Positions 35,176 through 41,852 of a DNA stretch of 64,000 bases are shown here, piece by piece. The notes under the pieces were generated by a model. It saw only the letters and a list, made by a program, of their open reading frames with translations. It was not told the DNA's origin and did no database searches. Position 1 is the first letter of the stretch. Each line of letters begins with the position of its first letter. A program made the translations under genes and the position numbers. The DNA is taken from positions 5,335,001 to 5,399,000 of the forward strand of contig NZ_CP045644.1 of assembly GCF_009498455.1 (NCBI RefSeq). The letters run 5' to 3'. The DNA is from Variovorax paradoxus. Its GTDB lineage: Bacteria; Pseudomonadota; Gammaproteobacteria; Burkholderiales; Burkholderiaceae_C.

Positions 35176-35204
35176 ACACCGGCAACCCCTGAACCGGAGG
35201 CCCC

Positions 35205-36815
35205 ATGGCACAGATCGGCAAAGCGCCCTGCGACGACACGCTGATCCTGCATGGGCCAAATCCACCCACGGAAGAGGGCGCCTGCCCCGAAGCCTCCAAA
35301 CCCTGGGTGCTCGCCGCGGCCATCGTCGGCTCGAGCATGGCCTTCATCGACGGCACCGTGGTCAACGTGGCCTTGCCTGCCATCCAGGCCGACCTGCACG
35401 CCACGGCCTTCCAGGCGCAATGGGTGGTCGAGTCCTACGCCTTGCTGCTCGCGGCGCTGCTGCTGGTGGGCGGCGCGCTCGGCGACCACTACGGGCGGCG
35501 GCGCATCTTCGCCATCGGCGTCGTCGTGTTCGCCCTGTCGTCGGTCGGCTGTGCGCTCGCGGCCGACGTGCAGCAGCTCATCGCCGCACGCGCGATTCAA
35601 GGCATCGGCGGCGCGCTGCTCGTGCCGGGTAGCCTGGCGCTCATCAGCGCCTCGTTTCCCGAGAAAGAGCGCGGCAAGGCCATCGGCACGTGGTCGGGTT
35701 TCAGTGGCATCACGGCGGCGGTGGGGCCGGTGCTGGGTGGTTTTCTGGTCGATCACTTCTCGTGGATCTGGGCCTTTCTCATCAACGTGCCGATGGCGCT
35801 GCTCGTGCTGTGGATCGTGCGCCGCCACGTGCCCGAGAGCAAAGGCGCCGCAGCGCGCGGCGGGCTCGACCTGTGGGGCGCGCTGCTCGCGACCGCAGGG
35901 CTGGGCGGCATCGTCTACGCCTTCATCGAGGCGCCGACGCAGAGCTGGCGTTCGCCGGCCGTGCTTGCGGCGCTGGCCATCGGTGTCGTGGGCAGCGTCG
36001 GCTTCGTCATCGCCGAACGCCGGGCGCGCACGCCGATGCTGCCGCTGTCGCTGCTGCGCATCGGCAATTTCAGCGGCGCCAACCTGCTGACCTTGCTGCT
36101 GTATGCGGCGCTGGGCGGCGGGCTGTATTTCTTTCCGCTCAACCTGATCCAGGTGCAGGGCTACTCGGCCACCGTGGCCGGCGCGGCGCTGCTGCCGTTC
36201 ATCTTTCTCATGTTCGCGCTTTCGGGATGGGCCGGGCAGCTGGTCGATCGCTTCGGGCCGCGGCTGCCGCTGGTCATCGGGCCGGCCATCGCGGCTGTGG
36301 GCTTTGCGCTGTTCGCGCTGCCGGGCGTGGGCGCGAGCTACTGGAGCGGCTTTCTGCCCGCCGTGGTGGTGCTGGGCTTCGGCATGACGGTGACGGTCGC
36401 GCCGCTCACCACCACGGTCATGAATGCCGTGGGGCCCGACCTCGCGGGCGTGGCCTCGGGCGTGAACAACGCGGTGTCGCGCGCGGCGGCAGTGCTGGCG
36501 ATTGCGGTGTTCGGCGCCATCATGGCCTGGGCCTTCGACGCGGCGCTGGCCGAGCGGCTGCAGGCGATGGGCGCCTCGGACGAGGTGCGATCTTTTCTTG
36601 CGACCGAACGCGACCGATTGGCCGCGGCCGGCGCACCGCCGGGTGCCGATGCGGCGACCGTTGCCGCCGTGAAGCGCGCGGTGGCGGAATCGTTCGTCGC
36701 GGGCTTCCGCTGGGTGATGCTGCTGAGCGCCGGCCTGGCCGTGCTGAGTGCGGTGAGTGCCTGGCTGATGATCCGTCGCGCGCCCACAGAAAAGCCAGAC
36801 AACAACAAGCCATGA
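35205..36815 (+). CDS. MFS transporter, DHA2 family
   Basis: A 536-aa efflux protein with about 14 membrane segments. SSMAFIDGTVVNVALPAIQADLHATAFQAQWVVESYAL is the DHA2 signature, and GALGDHYGRRRIFAIG is motif A. A periplasmic or cytosolic loop of about 60 residues (LAERLQAMGASDEVRSFLATERDRLAAAGA) lies before the last segment, as in many QacA-like pumps. A GGAGG site precedes the start. The monooxygenase gene follows 19 bp later, so the pump may export that enzyme's substrate or product. Confidence 0.92.
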   Translation: MAQIGKAPCDDTLILHGPNPPTEEGACPEASKPWVLAAAIVGSSMAFIDGTVVNVALPAIQADLHATAFQAQWVVESYALLLAALLLVGGALGDHYGRRRIFAIGVVVFALSSVGCALAADVQQLIAARAIQGIGGALLVPGSLALISASFPEKERGKAIGTWSGFSGITAAVGPVLGGFLVDHFSWIWAFLINVPMALLVLWIVRRHVPESKGAAARGGLDLWGALLATAGLGGIVYAFIEAPTQSWRSPAVLAALAIGVVGSVGFVIAERRARTPMLPLSLLRIGNFSGANLLTLLLYAALGGGLYFFPLNLIQVQGYSATVAGAALLPFIFLMFALSGWAGQLVDRFGPRLPLVIGPAIAAVGFALFALPGVGASYWSGFLPAVVVLGFGMTVTVAPLTTTVMNAVGPDLAGVASGVNNAVSRAAAVLAIAVFGAIMAWAFDAALAERLQAMGASDEVRSFLATERDRLAAAGAPPGADAATVAAVKRAVAESFVAGFRWVMLLSAGLAVLSAVSAWLMIRRAPTEKPDNNKP

Positions 36816-36834
36816 GCCAGGAGACAAGCCCCCG

Positions 36835-38316
36835 ATGGAAGCAGAAAACCCGTCCGACGCGCCGCATGTCGATGTCCTGATCGTCGGCGCCGGCCTCTCC
36901 GGCATCGGCGCCGCCTGCCACCTGCAGGCGCAATGCCCGGGCCGCAGCTACGCGATCCTCGAAGGGCGCGAACGCAGCGGCGGCACCTGGGATCTGTTCC
37001 GCTACCCGGGCGTGCGTTCCGACTCCGACATGTACACGCTGGGCTACGTGTTCCGCCCGTGGACGCAGGCCAAGGCGATCGCCGATGGTCCGTCGATCCT
37101 GCAGTACGTGCGCGACACCGCGCGCCAGCATGGCGTGGACGACAAAATCCACTACCAGCACCGCGTGGTGCGCGCCGGCTGGTCGAGCGCCGACGCCTGT
37201 TGGACGGTCGATGTCGAGCAAGGCGCCGACAAGCAGCTCGTGCAGTGGCGCTGCAACTTCCTCTTCCTGTGCAGCGGGTACTACCGCTACGAAGCGGGCT
37301 ACACGCCCGACTTCGCCGGCATGGCCGATTTCAAAGGCCGCATCGTCCATCCGCAGCACTGGCCCGCCGACCTGGACCACGGCGGCCAGCGCGTGGTCGT
37401 GATCGGCAGCGGCGCCACCGCGATGACGCTGGTGCCTGCGATGGCGAAGACCGCCGCGCACGTCACGCTGCTGCAGCGCTCGCCGACCTACGTGGTGGCG
37501 CGCCCGGCTGAAGACCCGATGGCCAACCGCCTGCGGCGCCTGTTGCCGGCGATGGCCGCGTACCGCCTCACGCGCTGGAAGAACGTGACGCTCGGCATGC
37601 TGTTCTTCCGGCTCGCACGGCGCAAGCCGGCACGCGTGAAGCGCATGCTGCTGGGCGGCGTGCGCCACGCGCTCGGGCCCGGTTACGACGTCGCCACGCA
37701 CTTCACGCCGCGCTACAACCCGTGGGACCAGCGCCTGTGCCTCGTGCCCGACGGCGACCTGTTCGCGGCGCTCAACGCGGGCCGCGCCTCGATGGTCACG
37801 GACCACATCGACACCTTCACGCCCAAGGGCCTGCGATTGAAGTCGGGCCGCGAGCTCGAGGCCGACATCGTCGTGACCGCCACGGGCCTCGAACTGCAGG
37901 TGCTCGGCGGCATCGAGCTGAGCGTGGACGGCCGCCACATCGACCCGGCGAGCACGTTCAACTACAAGGGCATGATGTACAGCGACGTGCCCAACCTGGC
38001 TTCTTCCTTCGGCTACACCAACGCCTCGTGGACGCTCAAGTGCGACCTGACCTGCGCCTACGTCTGCCGGCTGCTGAACCACATGCGCAAGCACGGCTGG
38101 CGGCAATGCACGCCGCACAACGCCGGCCCCGACCTGTCGCCCGAACCGTGGATCGATTTCAGCTCGGGCTACGTGCAGCGCTCGCTCGACAAGTTTCCGA
38201 AGCAGGGCGCGCATACGCCGTGGAAGCTGCACCAGAACTACCTGCGCGACATCCTCCTGTTGCGCCTCGGGCGCGTGGACGACGGGGTGATGGCGTTCTC
38301 GAATCGCGCGCGTTAG
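36835..38316 (+). CDS. Flavin-containing / Baeyer-Villiger-type monooxygenase
   Basis: A 493-aa class B flavoprotein. It has two Rossmann motifs, VGAGLSG (18-23) for FAD and VIGSGATA near 190 for NADPH, flanking the Baeyer-Villiger fingerprint F-K-G-R-I-V-H-P-Q-H-W near 166. RSGGTWDLFRYPGVRSDSDMYTLGY is the usual FAD/NADPH contact region, and the pattern resembles EthA-like monooxygenases. It should insert oxygen into ketones or oxidise sulfur or nitrogen compounds using NADPH. It is likely co-transcribed with the DHA2 pump. Confidence 0.9.
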   Translation: MEAENPSDAPHVDVLIVGAGLSGIGAACHLQAQCPGRSYAILEGRERSGGTWDLFRYPGVRSDSDMYTLGYVFRPWTQAKAIADGPSILQYVRDTARQHGVDDKIHYQHRVVRAGWSSADACWTVDVEQGADKQLVQWRCNFLFLCSGYYRYEAGYTPDFAGMADFKGRIVHPQHWPADLDHGGQRVVVIGSGATAMTLVPAMAKTAAHVTLLQRSPTYVVARPAEDPMANRLRRLLPAMAAYRLTRWKNVTLGMLFFRLARRKPARVKRMLLGGVRHALGPGYDVATHFTPRYNPWDQRLCLVPDGDLFAALNAGRASMVTDHIDTFTPKGLRLKSGRELEADIVVTATGLELQVLGGIELSVDGRHIDPASTFNYKGMMYSDVPNLASSFGYTNASWTLKCDLTCAYVCRLLNHMRKHGWRQCTPHNAGPDLSPEPWIDFSSGYVQRSLDKFPKQGAHTPWKLHQNYLRDILLLRLGRVDDGVMAFSNRAR

Positions 38317-38491
38317 CGGCTGCTTCGTGACACGGCGATGTATAGCTCTGCTGAATACAACATCGAAGATTTTTGAATTGGATCGATGGCAGGCGGCGGT
38401 GATTTACTCCGCCCGGCGTTGCTCTCACCGTGCGAAAGACGGCGGGGCAGCACCCGGGAATCACCCCACGACCCTGTGATGAGGAGACCTC

Positions 38492-39928
38492 ATGAAGTCA
38501 TCGATCCGCGCATCCCTGGCGGGCCTGCTGTACGCAGCGCTTGCAGGCCATGCAAGCGCCGCTTCGCTGGACGCTTTCGCGACCACGCCGAACGCGGCCA
38601 TCTCCGGCAACAACATCGAGAACCTGACGCAGTCGACGCCCGAGATGTGCGCGTCGGCCTGCCTGGGCGCGCCACGCGGCGCCTGGTGCGTCTCGTTCGA
38701 CTACAACAAGACCAACCAGAGCTGCGACCTGAGCGACAAGCGCGCCGCCGACGTGGGCGGGCTGAAGACCGACTACGCTGGCAACCCCTATGACCACTAC
38801 AGCCTCAAGCCCGATCCGCTGAAGCCTTTTGCGCACACGGCCAACGCGGCCATCAGCGGCTACAACGTCGAGGCCCTGCAGACCGTGACGCCTGCCGACT
38901 GCGCCAACGCCTGCACCGACGCAAGCCGCACGGCGTGGTGCAAGTCCTTCGACTACAACAAGACCCAGCAGCGCTGCGACCTCAGCGACAAGCGCGCCGG
39001 CGACGTGGGCGGCCTGAAGACCGATTACGCCGGCAACCCCTACGACCACTATTCGCTGATTGCGGGCGAGGGCATTCCCAACCCCGTGCCCGGCAACAAG
39101 CACATCCTGCTGATCGGCCTGGACGGCCTGCGCGGCGACGCCATCCAATGCGCGGGCTGCGTGCAGACGCCCGCGATGTCGGCGCTGATTGCCGGTGGCG
39201 CCTTCCACGGCAACGTGCTGGCGGGCGGCACCAAGCAGGCGACCGTGAGCGGGCCCGGCTGGTCGTCGGTGTTCACCGGCTTCTGGGCCGACAAGCATGG
39301 CGTGACCTCGAACACCACCACCTTGCCGCTGAAGAAGACCCACGTGTTCGACCAGATCAAGGCGGCCTGGCCGACGGCCACGACCGCGGTGGTGGGCGAC
39401 TGGTTCAACATCACCCACAACCTGCGCCCGGCGCTGGCCGACTTCGTGGTCGCCAATGCCGCCAAGAATTCGCAGCAGGCCACCGACACCGTGAAAGGCT
39501 GGCTGAGCTGGAAGCACCCGCCGACGGCCATCTTCTATTACCTGCACAACGCCGACATCCACGCGCCGAGCTACGAGCCGCTCAATGCGTTCTACCAGGG
39601 CAAGATCGCCGGCGAAGACCAGCAGATCCAGCAGGTGCTCACGGCGCTCACGTCGCGGCCGAACTACGCGAACGAAGAATGGCTGATCGTCGTCACCTCG
39701 GACCACGGCGGCACCGGCAGCGGCCACGGCGGGCAGACTGCGGGGGAGCGCAGCACGCTGCTGATCCTGAACAACAACCACCAGAACCCGCTCAAGCCCA
39801 GCTACTGCCTGGGCAACCTCGGGGGTACCGCGTTGACGCAGATCGACGGAACGACGCCGCACATCCTGGACTTCCTGGGCCTGCCGAACACCACCGAAGG
39901 GCAGAAGCACCCCGCGTGCGGCAACTGA
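38492..39928 (+). CDS. Secreted protein with two PAN/apple domains and a phosphodiesterase (alkaline phosphatase superfamily) domain
   Basis: A 478-aa exported protein with a signal peptide to about residue 23 (GHASA). Two PAN/apple-like repeats follow (about 28-104 and 112-188), each with the same Cys spacing C-x3-C-x8-C-x11-C. The C-terminal catalytic domain (about 202-478) is of the nucleotide pyrophosphatase/phosphodiesterase group: metal-ligand Asp211 in IGLDGLRGD, the nucleophile region VSGPGWSSVFTGFWADKHGV, and metal-binding TSDHGGTGSGHGG. It probably cleaves phosphodiester or phosphate-ester substrates outside the cytoplasm, with the PAN domains binding glycans or proteins. GAGGAG precedes the start. 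The natural substrate is unknown. Confidence 0.85.
   Translation: MKSSIRASLAGLLYAALAGHASAASLDAFATTPNAAISGNNIENLTQSTPEMCASACLGAPRGAWCVSFDYNKTNQSCDLSDKRAADVGGLKTDYAGNPYDHYSLKPDPLKPFAHTANAAISGYNVEALQTVTPADCANACTDASRTAWCKSFDYNKTQQRCDLSDKRAGDVGGLKTDYAGNPYDHYSLIAGEGIPNPVPGNKHILLIGLDGLRGDAIQCAGCVQTPAMSALIAGGAFHGNVLAGGTKQATVSGPGWSSVFTGFWADKHGVTSNTTTLPLKKTHVFDQIKAAWPTATTAVVGDWFNITHNLRPALADFVVANAAKNSQQATDTVKGWLSWKHPPTAIFYYLHNADIHAPSYEPLNAFYQGKIAGEDQQIQQVLTALTSRPNYANEEWLIVVTSDHGGTGSGHGGQTAGERSTLLILNNNHQNPLKPSYCLGNLGGTALTQIDGTTPHILDFLGLPNTTEGQKHPACGN
38573..39055 (+). repeat. Tandem duplication encoding the two PAN domains
   Basis: The segments 38573-38803 and 38825-39055 are near-identical over long stretches at the DNA level, for example around 38737-38800 and 38989-39052. 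Both encode SDKRA.DVGGLKTDYAGNPYDHYSL. This points to a recent in-frame duplication within the gene. Confidence 0.75.
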
Positions 39929-40015
39929 GGCCGCGCGAATCTGGCGCGCGCCGAAGGAGAGGGGAGCTCGCGCGCATGCCGTGCGCGGCAGGCGAAATGC
40001 CTACCCTTCGACGAG

Positions 40016-40034
40016 GTGCGGGTTGAACCCGCAC
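40016..40034 (+). terminator. Hairpin downstream of the phosphodiesterase gene
   Basis: GTGCGGGT (40016-40023), loop TGA, ACCCGCAC (40027-40034) form a perfect 8-bp stem, 88 bp after the phosphodiesterase stop and 105 bp before the sigma-factor start. It may end the upstream transcript or sit in the sigma-factor leader. The rest of the 211-bp gap (39929-40139) shows no gene and no recognisable Fur box. Confidence 0.45.
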
Positions 40035-40139
40035 ATAATCTCGCGTTTTCTTTTGTTCTGAATCTCTCAGGTAGCCACGCCGTGTCGAAGCCAACCTGCC
40101 CCTGGACTTCGATCCGCCTTTTCCGGCTGTGGTGCGCCT

Positions 40140-40649
40140 GTGTTCGAACACTATTACCGCGAGCTGCTGAGCTTTCTGTCCCGCAAGGTACCCGACCGCG
40201 CCACCGCGGCCGACCTGGCGCAGGAGAGCTACGTGCGGGTGTACGAGGCGCAGCGCACGGGCAGCGTGGTGCGCGACCCGCGCGCGCTGCTGTACCGCAC
40301 GGCCCGCAACCTCGTCACCGACCACCACCGCCGCACCAGCGTGCGCGCGGGCGGCGACGCGGCGACGCCCGATGAGCCGCCGCCCGACGCCGACGACTGC
40401 ATCGGTCCGCAGACCTTCGAGCCCGACGCCATCCTGTCGTCCAGCCAGGGCATGGCGGCCATGGTCGAGACCATCGACCGGCTGCCCCCGCGCTGCCGCG
40501 AAGCCTTCGTGCTCTACAAGTTCGACGGGCTCTCGTATGCCGAGGTCGCCGAGCGCATGGGCATTTCGGTGCGCACGGTCGAGATGCAACTGCGCATCGC
40601 GATGGAGGCGTGCTGGGCGTGCCTGGAGCGGACCCGGGGTTCGCAGTGA
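40140..40649 (+). CDS. fecI: RNA polymerase ECF sigma factor, FecI family
   Basis: A 169-aa extracytoplasmic-function sigma factor. Region 2 contains ELLSFLSRKVPDRATAADLAQESYVRVYEAQ and DPRALLYRTARNLVTDHHRR. Region 4 contains IDRLPPRCREAFVLYKFDGLSYAEVAERMGISVRTVEMQLRIAM. It begins at a GTG (40140), since no in-frame ATG precedes the conserved start. Followed by fecR and a TonB receptor with a signalling domain, it forms a cell-surface signalling unit for iron uptake. The same promoter-like sequence stands before fecR and before the receptor gene. Confidence 0.9.
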   Translation: MFEHYYRELLSFLSRKVPDRATAADLAQESYVRVYEAQRTGSVVRDPRALLYRTARNLVTDHHRRTSVRAGGDAATPDEPPPDADDCIGPQTFEPDAILSSSQGMAAMVETIDRLPPRCREAFVLYKFDGLSYAEVAERMGISVRTVEMQLRIAMEACWACLERTRGSQ

Positions 40650-40678
40650 GATGAGCGACCGCAGATCACGCACCATTA

Positions 40679-40705
40679 CGGGGTTTGACCACGCTCGTGC
40701 GTCTA
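40679..40705 (+). promoter_or_regulatory. Candidate FecI-type ECF promoter upstream of fecR
   Basis: GGGG (40680-40683), a 16-bp spacer and CGTC (40700-40703) lie inside a segment (40675-40720) that matches the gap before the TonB receptor: both have TACGGGG and the 11-mer GCTCGTGCGTC in the same register. Spacing and the CGTC -10 element fit ECF promoters. Confidence 0.65.
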
Positions 40706-40730
40706 CCCCCATAAGAACGATGCCCACGCC

Positions 40731-41747
40731 ATGACCCTCACGTCGCCTCCGTCCGAAGAAGCCCAGCGCCTGCGACAGGACGTGCTGGACTGGTTCGTCC
40801 GCCGCCAGCGTGCGCACTGGGGCGCGTCCGACGAGCGCGCGTTCCAGGCCTGGCTCGGTGCCGATGCGCGCCATGGCGCGGCCTTTCGCGAATGGGAGTC
40901 GCGCTGGCGCGCCTTCGACGCGATCGCGCCCGAGACGGTCGCGGGCTGGCGCAGCGGCTTCGAAGGCCGCACATCGGTTGCGCCCACGCGCCGCGGCTTC
41001 CTGAAACCGGCCTTCGTGCTGGCCGCCTCCGGCATGGCGGTCGGCGCCGGCTACCTCGGCTGGCGCGAGGTGCAGGCCCAGCCCGTGTTCGAACAGGCCT
41101 TTGCCACCCGGCGCGGGCAGCAGCTCGAAGCACCGCTGCCCGACGGCTCCCGGCTGCGGCTGGACACCGCCACCCGCCTCGAAGTGCGCCTGTTCCGCGA
41201 CCGCCGCGAGGTGACGCTGATCGACGGGCAGGCGGTGTTCGCGGTGCAGTCCGATGCGAAACGACCGTTCGATGTGCTGGCCGGTCCGCTGCGCGTGCGG
41301 GTGGTCGGCACGCGCTTTGCCGTGCGCCACACCCCCGGCATGCCGGGCGCCGACGGCACGCGGGTGTCGGTGGAAGAGGGCAAGGTGCGCGTGCTGCGCC
41401 GCGCGCCGGAGGCGACGAGCGAAGTCTTCCTGACCACCGGCCGCCAAGTGGAGAGCGATGCGCAGGGCGTGTTTTCCGCAGTCTCGGCCGTGCCGCGCGA
41501 CGGCATCGCACCCTGGCGCGAGCACCGCCTGAGCTTTGTCGACACGCCGCTGGCCCGGGCGCTGGCCGAACTGGAGCGCTACGGCAGCACCGGCCTGGTG
41601 GTGAACGACCCGGCCGTGGCGGCGCTGCGCCTGAGTGGCACCTTCGATCCGCGCGACGCGCGCACGCTGCGGCTCGCTTTGGCCAGCGCCCTGCCGGTGC
41701 GGCTGAAGGAAAACGGCGCGGTCGCCGAGCTCGTGCCGGCCCTCTAA
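40731..41747 (+). CDS. fecR: FecR-type anti-sigma / sigma regulator
   Basis: A 338-aa transmembrane sigma regulator. The cytosolic N-terminus (DUF4880-like, EEAQRLRQDVLDWFVRRQR..FQAWLGADARHGAAFREWE) binds the sigma factor. A twin-arginine motif, TRRGFLK (86-92), leads into the single membrane segment. The periplasmic FecR domain (about 115-250) carries LPDGSRLRLDTATRLEV and VGTRFAVRH, and an STN-like C-terminal part follows. Tat-dependent insertion is known for FecR of E. coli. It is 81 bp after fecI, with its own candidate ECF promoter in that gap. Confidence 0.92.
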   Translation: MTLTSPPSEEAQRLRQDVLDWFVRRQRAHWGASDERAFQAWLGADARHGAAFREWESRWRAFDAIAPETVAGWRSGFEGRTSVAPTRRGFLKPAFVLAASGMAVGAGYLGWREVQAQPVFEQAFATRRGQQLEAPLPDGSRLRLDTATRLEVRLFRDRREVTLIDGQAVFAVQSDAKRPFDVLAGPLRVRVVGTRFAVRHTPGMPGADGTRVSVEEGKVRVLRRAPEATSEVFLTTGRQVESDAQGVFSAVSAVPRDGIAPWREHRLSFVDTPLARALAELERYGSTGLVVNDPAVAALRLSGTFDPRDARTLRLALASALPVRLKENGAVAELVPAL

Positions 41748-41782
41748 AACAAAAGAACCCAAAGATTTTTTCGCCGGCACTA

Positions 41783-41807
41783 CGGGGATTCCGCCGGCTC
41801 GTGCGTC
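41783..41807 (+). promoter_or_regulatory. Candidate FecI-type ECF promoter upstream of the TonB receptor gene
   Basis: GGGG (41784-41787), a 16-bp spacer and CGTC (41804-41807) repeat the arrangement at 40680-40703, with TACGGGG and GCTCGTGCGTC again identical. Downstream of it, ATAGGAACCAT matches ATAAGAACGAT of the first copy. It lies 45 bp upstream of the receptor ATG. Confidence 0.7.
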
Positions 41808-41852
41808 AGCCCAGATAGGAACCATTTGCATTCACTACCTGGAAGACGTTCG

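Noticed and set aside
38573..39055. CRISPR-like or mobile repeat
   Set aside because: The repeat is an in-frame duplication of a protein domain, not short spaced repeats, and no transposase is near.
39929..40139. Fur box upstream of the fecI gene
   Set aside because: The gap was read for a GATAATGATAATCATTATC-like site; only scattered ATAAT matches were seen.
41826..41852. TTG at 41826 as the receptor start
   Set aside because: It would place nine extra residues before the signal peptide; the ATG at 41853 has a proper GGAAG site.
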